The notes beneath the pieces were generated by a model. The model saw nothing but the letters and a program-made list of their open reading frames with translations. It made no database searches and was not told the origin of the DNA. From Lachnospiraceae bacterium (GTDB taxonomy: Bacteria > Bacillota > Clostridia > Lachnospirales > Lachnospiraceae), in contig JAAVHZ010000051.1 in the NCBI GenBank assembly GCA_014799465.1, forward strand, positions 1 through 64,000: DNA of 64,000 nucleotides, in the 5' to 3' direction. Shown in pieces: positions 51,105 through 60,742 of this stretch. Positions within the stretch are counted from its first letter, which is position 1. Every line of letters begins with the position of its first letter. A program made the position numbers and the translations under genes.

Positions 51105-52607
51105 ATGAGTGATGATAAAATCGTCAAAGAAACTTCTTTATTTAAAAGAAAAAGGAAACTTATTATAATAACAGCAGTGTTGATACTAATCGCAGTTGTA
51201 TGTATATTCTTTATTGTCAGACATTTTCAAAATAAGAATGATGAGAATAAAGCATATGTCACATCTGTAGCAGAGCTTACAGGATATGGTTCATTAGGTG
51301 TTGCAGGCAGATTTACAGGAGTTGTTGAATCTCAAAAAGCAATAACGGTAAATGCTGACAGCAGCAAGACTATAAAAACCTGCTTTGTGAATGTGGGAGA
51401 CCAGGTCACTGCCGGAACCCAGTTATTTGAATACGATACTAATGAGATTAATTTGTCAATAGAAGAACTCCAGTTGGAAATTGATAAACTTAATATAGAG
51501 ATTAATTCTGCAAGACAGCAGATTGCACAGCTTGAATCCGAAAAAGCATCTGCTCCTGCTGACGAACAGTTAAGCTACACTATGCAGATACAATCCCTGA
51601 ATACTGATATTGCATCGAATCAATATGATGTCAACAGTAAACTGGCAGAACTTGAGAAACTGAAAGCAAGCCTTTCTAACGCAATAGTTACCAGTACCGC
51701 TGATGGTATTATTAAATCTATAGGTAATGAATCCTCCTCTTTTGGAGATGACTCCGATATGGAAGGAAGTGCAAACGAGACTCCATATATTTCAATACTT
51801 CCTTTAGGTGATTATCAGATTAAGGGAATATTGACTGAACTTAACATGGGTGATATGGCTGAGGGTTCAAACGTAATCATCAGATCCAGAGTAGACAGCT
51901 CCAAATCCGTAAAAGGTACAGTTTCTAAAATAGATTTTAACAATCCTATATCAAATTCCGGCGGCTCAGATATGTATATGGACATGGATGGCGGTTCTTC
52001 CTCCGGTGAACCTGCATCTAAATGGTATTTCTATGTTACATTCGAGAATACAGAAAACCTTATACTGGGACAGCATGTATTTATTGAACCGGACTATGGT
52101 CAGAGTGAATCAAAAGAGGGACTGTGGATTTCAGAATTGTTCCTTGGCAAGAATGATGATGGCAGCTACTTCGCATGGAAGGAAAAAAATGGAAAGCTTG
52201 TTAAACAGAATCTGGAACTTGGCGAATATAACAGCGAAAACATGGAATATCAGATTTTAAAAGGCTTAACAACGGATGATTATATTGCATTTCCTTCTGA
52301 TGAACTGTTTGAAGGTCAGCCGGTGACCCATTCAGAAGAAGCTATTGGCAATATAGGAGATTTAGACCAGGATATTGATATGGATAATTTTGATGGTGAT
52401 ATTGACTTCGATAATATTGACGGTGACGGCGATATTGACTTCGATAATATTGACGATGACGAGGATGTTGACTTCGATAATGTTGACGATGACGGCGATA
52501 TTGACTTCGATAATATTGACGATGACGATGATGTTGACTTCGATAATGTTGACGATGATGACATACCTGATACTCCAGAGGGCGATGACGAGGAGGATGC
52601 TGAATAA
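51105..52607 (+). CDS. MacA/HlyD-like efflux adaptor with acidic repeat tail
   Basis: A 500-residue membrane-fusion-type protein. A membrane anchor (about 20-38) is followed by a split lipoyl domain (VVESQKAITVNADSSKTIKTCFVNVGDQVTAGTQLFEYD), a coiled-coil hairpin (about 118-190, EELQLEIDKLNIEINSARQQ) and a beta-barrel region. In Gram-positive bacteria such adaptors join a MacB-type transporter without an outer-membrane channel. The last 70 residues are five 11-residue acidic units (DGDIDFDNIDD type). It leads a four-gene operon and overlaps the ATPase by one base. Transported compound unknown. Confidence 0.88.
   Translation: MSDDKIVKETSLFKRKRKLIIITAVLILIAVVCIFFIVRHFQNKNDENKAYVTSVAELTGYGSLGVAGRFTGVVESQKAITVNADSSKTIKTCFVNVGDQVTAGTQLFEYDTNEINLSIEELQLEIDKLNIEINSARQQIAQLESEKASAPADEQLSYTMQIQSLNTDIASNQYDVNSKLAELEKLKASLSNAIVTSTADGIIKSIGNESSSFGDDSDMEGSANETPYISILPLGDYQIKGILTELNMGDMAEGSNVIIRSRVDSSKSVKGTVSKIDFNNPISNSGGSDMYMDMDGGSSSGEPASKWYFYVTFENTENLILGQHVFIEPDYGQSESKEGLWISELFLGKNDDGSYFAWKEKNGKLVKQNLELGEYNSENMEYQILKGLTTDDYIAFPSDELFEGQPVTHSEEAIGNIGDLDQDIDMDNFDGDIDFDNIDGDGDIDFDNIDDDEDVDFDNVDDDGDIDFDNIDDDDDVDFDNVDDDDIPDTPEGDDEEDAE
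52392..52556 (+). repeat. Five 33-bp coding tandem repeats in the adaptor C-terminus
   Basis: Units at 52392, 52425, 52458, 52491 and 52524 are each 33 bp and encode 11 residues of the form D-(G/E/D)-D-(I/V)-D-F-D-N-(I/V)-D-(G/D). Alternating Ile and Val versions show that the array grew in two-unit steps. Copy number should vary between strains. Confidence 0.9.
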
Positions 52608-53305
52608 TGATAATTGAACTTTCAAATATTTTTAAATCTTACCAGAATGGTAAGTTGGAAGTTCCCGTCCTGAAAGATATCTCCCTTCAAATCGATAAGG
52701 GAGAATATGTGGCGATTATGGGAGCTTCCGGCTCAGGAAAATCCACTCTCATGAATATTGTGGGATGCCTTGACAGACCTACCAAGGGCGAATACCTGTT
52801 TGAAGGTGAAAATATATTTGGATATAGTGATAAAGCCTTATCTGACTTAAGACTGAATAAAATAGGCTTTGTATTCCAGAGCTTTCATCTTCTGCCGGGA
52901 CAGAATGCCATCAGCAATGTAATGCTTCCGCTTCAGTATGCCGGCGTGCCTAAGAAGGACCGCCGTGAAATTGCAGCACAAGTATTAGACAGAGTAGGAC
53001 TCGGTGACCGTATGAATTTTAAACCCAACCAGCTTTCCGGCGGACAGTGCCAGCGTGTAGCCATTGCAAGGGCAATGGTAAATAAACCTGACATACTTTT
53101 AGCCGATGAACCTACCGGAGCACTTGATTCAAAATCCGGTGAACAGATAATGGAATTGTTCTCTAAACTTAATGATGAAGGCGTTACGGTAGTTATGATA
53201 ACCCATGAAGCCGAAATAGCCGAGCATGCAAAACGCATTATTCATATTAAAGACGGACAGATTATAGAACCCGCCACGGAGGTGATACACAATGAAAAAG
53301 AATAA
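52607..53305 (+). CDS. MacB-type ABC transporter ATP-binding protein
   Basis: 232 residues with Walker A GASGSGKST, Q-loop VFQSFHLLPG, signature LSGGQCQRVAIARA, Walker [17 protein letters not shown] and H-loop ITHEAE. Located between two adaptor genes and overlapping both. It powers export by the permease at 54956. Confidence 0.95.
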   Translation: MIIELSNIFKSYQNGKLEVPVLKDISLQIDKGEYVAIMGASGSGKSTLMNIVGCLDRPTKGEYLFEGENIFGYSDKALSDLRLNKIGFVFQSFHLLPGQNAISNVMLPLQYAGVPKKDRREIAAQVLDRVGLGDRMNFKPNQLSGGQCQRVAIARAMVNKPDILLADEPTGALDSKSGEQIMELFSKLNDEGVTVVMITHEAEIAEHAKRIIHIKDGQIIEPATEVIHNEKE

Positions 53306-54941
53306 GAAGATAATAATAATCACCGCTGTTGTTCTTTTAGTAGTTGCTGCATCAAGTATAGGAATTTATTATGCAATATCGCAAAATAATAAAAAACATA
53401 CCGTAGAAACAACACCTATAGAATACGTCTGTGCCTATGATTATGACATGATGGAATCATCACTGTCAGGAAGCGTATTTGCAGGAGGCGGTCAGAATAT
53501 ACGGCTTGACGAGAACGACATAATAAGCCAGATACTTGTAAATGAAGGTGATACTGTTGAAGTTGGCACTCCTCTTATAGCACTTGATTCCAATAAATTA
53601 AAACTGGAACTTGATTCATGCAACCTTCAAGTGCAGCAGGATGATTTAGATATACAGCTTGCTAATAAAATGCTGACAAAATATCAAAATGCCGTTCCTT
53701 ATACAGAACCCGAAACCCCTGACGAATCTGATTTTACTGAACCGGATTATATTGAACCGGATAATATTATTTCAGAGATAAATAATATTTCACAGGCATT
53801 TGAGGGTGATGGCAGCATCGACAACCCATATAAATTTAAATGTAGCGGCGACTGTACTTTACATGCCTCTCTATTTAAAAATATCGAAGGCGACAATATA
53901 TATGTTACATTGTACATTTATTCAGAAGATACGGGAGATTTTGCATATACATGCATTTTATCTCCGACAGGTAAAAATACTTCCATAAAGGATGACTACA
54001 CATGGAAGGTGGGCAGTATCTATACTCTTGCAGACGGCACTGAAACTATACAGCTTAATAATACCATGCCGCCGGTTCCATGCGAATTTTCTGCTTATAC
54101 GCCTGATATATCTGATGAGCCGGATGATGATATACTAGATGAACTAGACGAACTGGATGAACTGGATGACGAAGACGAGCCTTCTGAATCTGACAGTATT
54201 AACGGAAAATACACACAATTTGAATTGAATCAGATGATTTCTGAAAAACAAAAGGAAATTGCCGAGCTTACAATCAAGAAAAAGGAAGATGAGTTAAGTG
54301 CAAAAAAAGCACAGGATAAATTTAACAAGGCAACCATAACCAGTACTGTAAGCGGTGTAGTGACATCTATTAATGCTGATGCTGACTCTTCCGAGCCTGT
54401 CATGGTTATTTCTGACAGTGCCGGATTATATGTAAAAACGGCAGTTGATGAATATACTTATGCATCTGTTAAAGTAGGAGACACTATTAACATTATTTCA
54501 TGGGGTGAATTAGGAGAGCAGCAGATTCAAGGCACAATAACTTCTATTTCACCATACCCTACATCCGGAAGTAATGAATATGCATATACTTCTAATAAAA
54601 ACCTGTCTTTTTACCCTATAACAGTAAATGTGGATAAATCATCAGGTCTCAAAGTAGATGACTATGTATCTGTATCATTTAAAGATGTATCTGACGAAGA
54701 TTCTCAGGTCATCGGAATTGAAAAAGCATATATAGGTGACGATAATGGTAAGAAATTCCTATACCTTGTAGACGAAAAGGGTTATCTTAAAAAAACATAT
54801 GTAACTACCGGAAAGACTTTTTATGATTCTTATCTTGAGATAAAAGATGAGATTGACACCAGCGGATATATTGCCTCTCCGTATACTAAGTATGCAAAAG
54901 ACGGTGCAAAAGCAGATACATCCGACATGGACATAGAATAA
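53292..54941 (+). CDS. Second HlyD-like efflux adaptor with an inserted domain
   Basis: A 549-residue adaptor with a membrane anchor (about 6-27) and half-lipoyl segment (LDENDIISQILVNEGDTVEVGTPLIALD). The coiled-coil arm is split by about 170 residues containing an unrelated beta-rich domain (FEGDGSIDNPYKFKCSGDC to TLADGTETIQLNN) and an acidic linker rich in DELDELDDEDE. The second arm (QKEIAELTIKKKEDELSAKK) and barrel then follow. The insertion is absent from the first adaptor, and I do not recognise the domain. It overlaps the ATPase by 14 bases. Confidence 0.85.
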   Translation: MKKNKKIIIITAVVLLVVAASSIGIYYAISQNNKKHTVETTPIEYVCAYDYDMMESSLSGSVFAGGGQNIRLDENDIISQILVNEGDTVEVGTPLIALDSNKLKLELDSCNLQVQQDDLDIQLANKMLTKYQNAVPYTEPETPDESDFTEPDYIEPDNIISEINNISQAFEGDGSIDNPYKFKCSGDCTLHASLFKNIEGDNIYVTLYIYSEDTGDFAYTCILSPTGKNTSIKDDYTWKVGSIYTLADGTETIQLNNTMPPVPCEFSAYTPDISDEPDDDILDELDELDELDDEDEPSESDSINGKYTQFELNQMISEKQKEIAELTIKKKEDELSAKKAQDKFNKATITSTVSGVVTSINADADSSEPVMVISDSAGLYVKTAVDEYTYASVKVGDTINIISWGELGEQQIQGTITSISPYPTSGSNEYAYTSNKNLSFYPITVNVDKSSGLKVDDYVSVSFKDVSDEDSQVIGIEKAYIGDDNGKKFLYLVDEKGYLKKTYVTTGKTFYDSYLEIKDEIDTSGYIASPYTKYAKDGAKADTSDMDIE

Positions 54942-54955
54942 GGAGGAACGTGATT

Positions 54956-56212
54956 ATGTTAGAAAATATCAGACTGTCATTTCAGGGAATTTGGTCTCAC
55001 AAGCTTCGTTCCATCCTGACAATGCTTGGTATAATTATCGGTATAGCTGCTATTATTACCATTGTATCTACCATAAAGGGAACTAACGAACAGATAAAAG
55101 AAAACCTCATAGGTTCAGGAAATAATAATGTTACCATATCTGTATACCGTGACGGCTATGAATACGAATTTAATAACTACGAAGGCATACCGGACGGTAT
55201 AGACCCCATATCAGATGAACTATTTGAAGAAATATGTAAAACAAAAAATGTAAAAAGTGCTTCTCTTTTCAACAAACGCAGCGATTGGGGAGAATCAGTA
55301 TATTACAATTCCACCTCTCTTTCTTCCTCATATATATATGGAATAGACAGCAATTATCTTTCTACCTGCGGCTATACAGTATATAAAGGAAGAGGATTCC
55401 ATCAGTCAGATTTTGACAAATACAGAAAAGTAGTGCTTATTGATGAACATACACAGGAAAGCCTTTTTCCGGGAATTGACCCCATAGATAAGGTTATTGA
55501 TATTAACGGAGAACCTTTCACCGTTATAGGAATTATTAAAAAAATGGATGAATTCAAACCTACCATAAACAGTGTTGAGGATTATTACTCATATATGGAT
55601 GACAGCGGATGCAGCCTGTATATTCCTTCAGTTGTCTGGCCTTCCGTATATTCATTTGATGAACCTCAATTTGTAGTAGTTAAGGCTGCAAACACTGATT
55701 CCATGAATTCTGTAGGAAAGGAAATTGCATCACTGATTAATTCAAATGTTGTAACTTCCCAAACATGTAAGTACAAATCTAACAATGCGATGAAAGAGTT
55801 AGAAAGTCTTCAGGATATCAGCAATTCAACTAATACGCAGCTTATATGGATTGCCAGCATATCTCTTCTTGTAGGAGGTATAGGTGTTATGAACATCATG
55901 CTTGTATCCGTTACGGAACGAACAAGGGAAATCGGACTGAAGAAAGCTATTGGTGCAAGGAAGAACAAAATTCTTTTCCAGTTTCTTACAGAATCAATGG
56001 TTCTCACCAGTCTTGGCGGAATACTGGGAGTATTGTGCGGTATAGGATTATCCCGTGTTGTCTCAAGCATAGCAAATATTCCTGTTGCAATAAGTATACC
56101 GGCTGCAATTATAGCGGTTGTATTCTCTATGGTTATTGGTATTATATTTGGTCTTATACCGTCTATACAGGCGGCAAACCTTGATCCGATAGATGCGTTG
56201 AGATATGAGTAA
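54956..56212 (+). CDS. MacB-like ABC transporter permease
   Basis: A 418-residue permease with an N-terminal membrane helix (HKLRSILTMLGIIIGIAAIITIV), an extracytoplasmic MacB_PCD domain (about 50-280), and three C-terminal helices of the FtsX fold (IWIASISLLVGGIGVMNIMLVSVTERTREIG). AGGAGG lies 9 bases before the ATG at 54956, and an in-frame GTG two codons up is less likely. It completes the efflux complex with the ATPase and the two adaptors. Confidence 0.92.
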   Translation: MLENIRLSFQGIWSHKLRSILTMLGIIIGIAAIITIVSTIKGTNEQIKENLIGSGNNNVTISVYRDGYEYEFNNYEGIPDGIDPISDELFEEICKTKNVKSASLFNKRSDWGESVYYNSTSLSSSYIYGIDSNYLSTCGYTVYKGRGFHQSDFDKYRKVVLIDEHTQESLFPGIDPIDKVIDINGEPFTVIGIIKKMDEFKPTINSVEDYYSYMDDSGCSLYIPSVVWPSVYSFDEPQFVVVKAANTDSMNSVGKEIASLINSNVVTSQTCKYKSNNAMKELESLQDISNSTNTQLIWIASISLLVGGIGVMNIMLVSVTERTREIGLKKAIGARKNKILFQFLTESMVLTSLGGILGVLCGIGLSRVVSSIANIPVAISIPAAIIAVVFSMVIGIIFGLIPSIQAANLDPIDALRYE

Positions 56213-56220
56213 AATAAAAA

Positions 56221-56280
56221 AATAAATCCTCCGGCGGTTGGTTTCGCTACGCTGCAAAGACCGCCTACGGATTTATTTTT
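56221..56280 (+). terminator. Terminator made of the 34-bp repeat, copy 1
   Basis: Arms AAATAAATCC..GGCGGT and ACCGCC..GGATTTATTT form a long stem ending in TTTTTT. Its core (56233-56266, 34 bp) is identical to 56425-56458. Confidence 0.8.
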
Positions 56281-56424
56281 TTATTTTATGTTTTGGCTGG
56301 ATTTTACGTGTTTTCTTAAGTTTTTATTTATCAAGTGAATTATATTAGAGTAGTGATATTGTTTAAGGGTGTTTGGTGATGTGTTATATTTATCACTGTA
56401 TTTGACATAAAAAGTAAATTCTTT

Positions 56425-56468
56425 GGCGGTTGGTTTCGCTACGCTGCAAAGACCGCCTGCGGATTTAT
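56425..56468. repeat. 34-bp repeat, copy 2, with terminator-like structure
   Basis: The core is identical to 56233-56266 and begins 192 bases downstream of it, followed by GGATTTATTTTTTTT. GGCGGT and ACCGCC arms form the stem. It lies between the convergent efflux permease and the second exporter permease and may terminate both. Between the copies (56281-56424) there is no gene. Confidence 0.75.
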
Positions 56469-56510
56469 TTTTTTTACTTTTTTGTCTGAGTTGGACTGTT
56501 TTTTTAATAG

Positions 56511-58835
56511 TTATTCTTTTATTAGGGTGTATGGGGTTATTTTTTTTAGGGGGAGGGATAGGAGGATGGTGAGGGTAAGGTTTATCAGGAGTTGTATCAG
56601 GGCTGACAGGAGGAGGAATGATAAGGGGGTGCTGAGGTTATTTTTCATGGCTCCTATTGTGCTGAATATTGTGTTGTTGATTATGGGAATATACCATAGT
56701 CCGGCTATTGCTGAGGAGAATACGGCAATTAGTGATACTGGCAGGAGGCTTCCTGATATCTGGTAAATCAGTTGGATATTGGAATAACCTATGGCTTTAT
56801 AAATGCCAAATTCCTGTTTTCTGCTTATTATTAATGATTTTATAATAATGTATAGAACCAGAAAAACTATCAGTATTGTCAAAATAAGAACTGATACAAT
56901 AATGACTTTTACAGTTCCTGAATACATATCCTGCGATACTTTTGTCATTTTATTAAAGTTGATGGAATTTACTATATTGGCAGGATTTTTCTTTTCCGTT
57001 TCTGTAATATATGTTTGCACATCAACATTATCCTTTAAATAAAGATAAATGGACTGACACTTGTATTCACTATTAATATTTAAATAACCTTCTTGTGTAA
57101 GCTCGCAAACTTCACCCTGATAATTTACACTTTGGATAAAACCTACTATTTCATATAAATAAGCACCATCTCCGTATTTAATTTCAATCCTGTCACCAAT
57201 GGAATATTCATCTGCCAGTGCACTTCCGACGGCAATCTCATTTTTATCTATGGGATTTCTTCCCCTATAACACAAATCATTATTTACATTCGAGAAATTT
57301 TCACATATAAATGTGGTTATGCTGCCGTTTTTAGTTTCAACAACTGCGGTATCATATTCTAATACTTTTTCTGTTTGTGAATCTTTTTCTAATATGTCCT
57401 TTATCCGGTTTTTGCTGTCAGATGTTATATTAAAAACAACATCGGGTGTTTCTTCCGACAATGTACTTGTAAAATTATCAGGCTCTATGACTACATTGTA
57501 AAACAGCGTTCCTACAAAAGCATTAAGCACCATAATCAGAAATGTCACAACAAAAAGCAGTACATTCTGCTTTACCATAGATGCCGTCTGCTTAATTATA
57601 AGATTTATCTGCAGATTTCCTGACATTCGCTCTAACGGAAAATGATTTTTTGTATTGTGGCTGTTTCCACCGTTTCTACGGATTGCATTGACAGGATGTA
57701 ACCTTCTAATTCGTGCAGCCGCAGTATAAGTAAAAAGTATCGTAATTCCCATAAGGACAATAAATGTAATGCACAAAGCAGCCATATCAAAATGCAATGA
57801 AAAAGAAAATCCTGACTGCAATGCAAGCATTTCAGACAAAACAGGAAGCAGAACATATGAAGCAGCCACTCCTGTTAATGCAGATGCAGCTCCAACTATA
57901 ATATATGGCAGTATGGTTACACATATAATTAAGGAACCGGTATATCCAACAGCTTTCAATACACCCATATTCACAATTTCTTCCTCTATGGTATTTTGAA
58001 TACGGAATTTGCACAACAGCATACTTACAAGCAATATAACCAAAGAAAATGCAGTCAGTATAACTACAATAATATTGCAGACCATTGTCCTGACCTGTTT
58101 CGTTGCGGCACTGTCTGTTATTGATAACAAATTTATATTTTTCTCTGAAAGCAGTGAATTTACAGTAATTGTAACATCTTCAATATCAGCCTCATTTTCT
58201 GTCACAATAGAATATTCTTTTACTTTGTTTTCTTCTATTTTATTAGCAAAGTTATTATATGTTTCATTTGGCAGATATGCTGCCATAAGTCCCGTACCGG
58301 CATTTCCATACTGCATTTCCTGAACGATACCTGCAATCTGAAAAGTATAATACTCACTATCAATTTTATATGTAATGCTGTCCCCTATATCATAATTTCC
58401 AAACTGTGCCACATATAATGGAATGTATATAGAAAGGTTCTGTTCATCTCCTTTTTCATTAACCTCAAACCTGTTCAGATTCCTTACATCATCCATATTA
58501 TAAAATATAGTTCTAATTGAAAAATCCACTCCCCTGAACTCTTCAATTACTGCATCTGTGAGAAGTCCCTCGTGACTTTCAATCTCTTCTGCTCCCTTAA
58601 TATTCATGCACTCATTCATTAAGGTATCTGTATCCTGTACTGCCGGAATGCAAAAATTAACATTCGCAGTATCCAGTTTGTCAAACTTATTATCATATGC
58701 TTTATCAACCTGAGAAGTCAGTACCAGAGCCGGATTCAAAATGAAAGCTGTTATCAGTATTACTATTCCAAAAGATATGTACTGTCCTTTTTCTTTTTTA
58801 ATATTATGCAATGTAAGCCCACTTATTTTTCCCAT
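56511..58835 (-). CDS. Large FtsX-type ABC transporter permease (BceB/YtrF-like)
   Basis: With the start at 58835 (MGKISGLTLHNIKKEKGQYI, preceded by GGGGTGG), the permease is 774 residues. It has ten or so membrane segments, two extracytoplasmic regions (about 45-240 and 440-610), and two FtsX units. The start lies right at the stop of the ATPase gene, so the two are coupled. Together with the XRE regulator this looks like an antibiotic- or peptide-responsive exporter. The substrate is unknown. Confidence 0.85.
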   Translation of the reverse strand: MGKISGLTLHNIKKEKGQYISFGIVILITAFILNPALVLTSQVDKAYDNKFDKLDTANVNFCIPAVQDTDTLMNECMNIKGAEEIESHEGLLTDAVIEEFRGVDFSIRTIFYNMDDVRNLNRFEVNEKGDEQNLSIYIPLYVAQFGNYDIGDSITYKIDSEYYTFQIAGIVQEMQYGNAGTGLMAAYLPNETYNNFANKIEENKVKEYSIVTENEADIEDVTITVNSLLSEKNINLLSITDSAATKQVRTMVCNIIVVILTAFSLVILLVSMLLCKFRIQNTIEEEIVNMGVLKAVGYTGSLIICVTILPYIIVGAASALTGVAASYVLLPVLSEMLALQSGFSFSLHFDMAALCITFIVLMGITILFTYTAAARIRRLHPVNAIRRNGGNSHNTKNHFPLERMSGNLQINLIIKQTASMVKQNVLLFVVTFLIMVLNAFVGTLFYNVVIEPDNFTSTLSEETPDVVFNITSDSKNRIKDILEKDSQTEKVLEYDTAVVETKNGSITTFICENFSNVNNDLCYRGRNPIDKNEIAVGSALADEYSIGDRIEIKYGDGAYLYEIVGFIQSVNYQGEVCELTQEGYLNINSEYKCQSIYLYLKDNVDVQTYITETEKKNPANIVNSINFNKMTKVSQDMYSGTVKVIIVSVLILTILIVFLVLYIIIKSLIISRKQEFGIYKAIGYSNIQLIYQISGSLLPVSLIAVFSSAIAGLWYIPIINNTIFSTIGAMKNNLSTPLSFLLLSALIQLLINLTLTILLSLPLKKITPYTLIKE

Positions 58836-58836
58836 T

Positions 58837-59604
58837 TTACCACCCCATTTCCGACAAAAAACTATCCAGCTGTTCTGTTCTTCTGATGTCATTTTGCTGA
58901 TAAGAACCCAAATCACATTCGCCTGAAATCTTTCCGTCTTTAAGATAAATAACTCTATTTCCCCTTAACGCTGATTTCTTATCATGCGTCACCATTATGA
59001 TACTTTGCCCGTTATAATGCAGTTTTGTAAATACATCCAAAACTGCCTCTGAATTGCCGGAGTTCAATGCACCTGTCGGTTCATCTGCAAATACCACCTC
59101 GGGCTGATTAATAACTGCCCTTACAATACCTGCCCTCTGTGCCTCGCCGCCTGAAATCTGAGACGAACATTTCTTTGTTGTAGCCTCAGGAATATTTACC
59201 ATTTCAAATAATTCTTCTGCCCTTTTTATAATATCTTTTTTGTTATTGCACACTAATGCCCCTGCTGTAATAACATTATCCATAAGACTCATTTTCTCCA
59301 ACAGATATATCTGCTGAAATACAAATCCGCAGCTTTTTCTTCTAAATACAGCCAGTTTATCATCACTTAATTTCATAAGATTTTCACCCGAAAACTCAAT
59401 CTCACCTGATGTCGGTCTGTCCATTCCTGAAAGTGAATATAACAATGTAGATTTTCCTGCTCCTGACGATCCCATAATTACAGTAAAATCTCCCCTATAT
59501 ATGTTTAAATCCAGATTGTCAAATATTATTTGTTCCATATCCTGACTTGTAAAACTCTTTTTTAATTTTCTTGCAGATATAACTGCTTCTTTTTTATTTT
59601 CCAT
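58837..59604 (-). CDS. ABC transporter ATP-binding protein
   Basis: Walker A GSSGAGKST, signature ISGGEAQRAGIVRA (one change from the usual LSGGQ), Walker B VVFADEPTGALNSG and H-loop VTHD in 255 residues. The start at 59604 follows GGGGGGAG by 7 bases. It partners the permease at 56511. Confidence 0.95.
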   Translation of the reverse strand: MENKKEAVISARKLKKSFTSQDMEQIIFDNLDLNIYRGDFTVIMGSSGAGKSTLLYSLSGMDRPTSGEIEFSGENLMKLSDDKLAVFRRKSCGFVFQQIYLLEKMSLMDNVITAGALVCNNKKDIIKRAEELFEMVNIPEATTKKCSSQISGGEAQRAGIVRAVINQPEVVFADEPTGALNSGNSEAVLDVFTKLHYNGQSIIMVTHDKKSALRGNRVIYLKDGKISGECDLGSYQQNDIRRTEQLDSFLSEMGW

Positions 59605-59618
59605 ATATCTTCTCCCCC

Positions 59619-60506
59619 CTAACAATCTGATGTACATATAACAAGTTCACTTTTGATACCATTTAGTTCAATAACATTTTCTGAATCCTCATCTGCAAAA
59701 CACTCTGCTTTGATATCATTTTTCTGATATGATATGCTGTTACCCAATCCCTTCCTGACAGCCTTAAACCTGATACCCTGCGGAACCTGTATCCTGGAAG
59801 TGGAATTAAGCTGATTAATTTCAACTGCACCGTCTAATGTATTGCATACTATGTTCATATCCAGATTGCAATTTATCTCTACTGTTCCGACAACATCTTC
59901 TAATATAATCTCCGACGATTTTATATCAAGTTCTATACTGTCACTGTTAAGTGAGCGGAGTTCTATACTTTTTGCATGGGCATCAAGTTCAATCCTTGTA
60001 ATATATTTCTGTGGAAGCTGAACATATATAAAGAGCGATTCTTTTGCAGATGCTTCCGTCATTTGATTTAATCTGTTCATATCCAAATCAATGCAATTCT
60101 TTATATCATCAATTTTCAGTTTGAAATCGCTTTGAATAGTTGAAAGTGTATTTGATGCAAGGCGGATACGTATTTTTTCCCCATCATATCCTGATACCAT
60201 AATCTTATTTGCTCCGCCCAACTTCATATCATAACGTTTAGCATGGTCAATATCATACTCGGTAACGCTCTCATACAGATAGTCTGTTTGATTATTTGTG
60301 CTCTTTTGTTCTGAAATAAGTTCATCAACAGATATATCAAAAAGTTTGGAAATTGCGATTATATTTTCGATATCAGGAATACCTCTGTCCGTTTCCCACT
60401 TAGTAATTGCCTGTCTGGAAACACCAATTTTTTCAGCCAGTTTTTCCTGTGACATATTCGCATGCCTGCGTATAGTTTTTAACTTTTCACCAAATGTCAT
60501 CATCAT
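59619..60506 (-). CDS. XRE-family regulator fused to a DUF4097-like beta domain
   Basis: Residues 3-60 are a helix-turn-helix of the Cro/C1 type (FGEKLKTIRRHANMSQEKLAEKIGVSRQAITKWETDRGIPD). Residues about 90-290 are a repetitive beta-helix-like region (IELDAHAKSIELRSLNSDSIELDIKSSEIILEDVVGTVEIN) similar to DUF4097 proteins. Such a fusion may sense envelope state and control the adjacent exporter. It lies 14 bases upstream of the ATPase. A separate DUF4097 protein is encoded at 60743. Confidence 0.8.
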   Translation of the reverse strand: MMMTFGEKLKTIRRHANMSQEKLAEKIGVSRQAITKWETDRGIPDIENIIAISKLFDISVDELISEQKSTNNQTDYLYESVTEYDIDHAKRYDMKLGGANKIMVSGYDGEKIRIRLASNTLSTIQSDFKLKIDDIKNCIDLDMNRLNQMTEASAKESLFIYVQLPQKYITRIELDAHAKSIELRSLNSDSIELDIKSSEIILEDVVGTVEINCNLDMNIVCNTLDGAVEINQLNSTSRIQVPQGIRFKAVRKGLGNSISYQKNDIKAECFADEDSENVIELNGIKSELVICTSDC

Positions 60507-60635
60507 GACCTCCTTAAATTTAATACGCTGATTATAGAAAACTGACCTAAAAACAGCAAGAAAACACTGTTTACATCCTTAAAATTTTTGCTACTTTCCG
60601 TAACATTTGCAAAATTTCTTCATTAAAACAAGCAA

Positions 60636-60722
60636 ATCCCCCTCATAAAATCCCAGATGTTTTTTGCTTGTGGCAAAATTTGCTATAGCAAAATTAACTT
60701 CTATAAGATTTATGAGGGGGAT
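60636..60722. terminator. Long stem-loop, probable terminator of the DUF4097 operon
   Basis: ATCCCCCTCATAAA (60636-60649) and TTTATGAGGGGGAT (60709-60722) are perfect 14-bp complements around 59 bases that themselves contain AT-rich hairpins. It begins 21 bases after the DUF4097 stop. The T tract is weak. Confidence 0.55.
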
Positions 60723-60742
60723 ATTTATCTGCATTGAAAGTT

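Noticed and set aside
51913-52260. Plus-strand frame overlapping the first adaptor
   Set aside because: It is in a different frame inside a well-conserved adaptor region, with no ribosome site.
52316-52625. Long open frames on the opposite strand and in other frames over the acidic repeats
   Set aside because: They are side effects of a 33-bp repeat with no stops in several frames. They encode monotonous Ser-rich or Ile-rich strings and have no ribosome sites.
56482-56766. Plus-strand frame of 94 codons
   Set aside because: It lies antisense to the conserved C-terminus of the FtsX permease and has an arginine-rich composition unlike the other genes.
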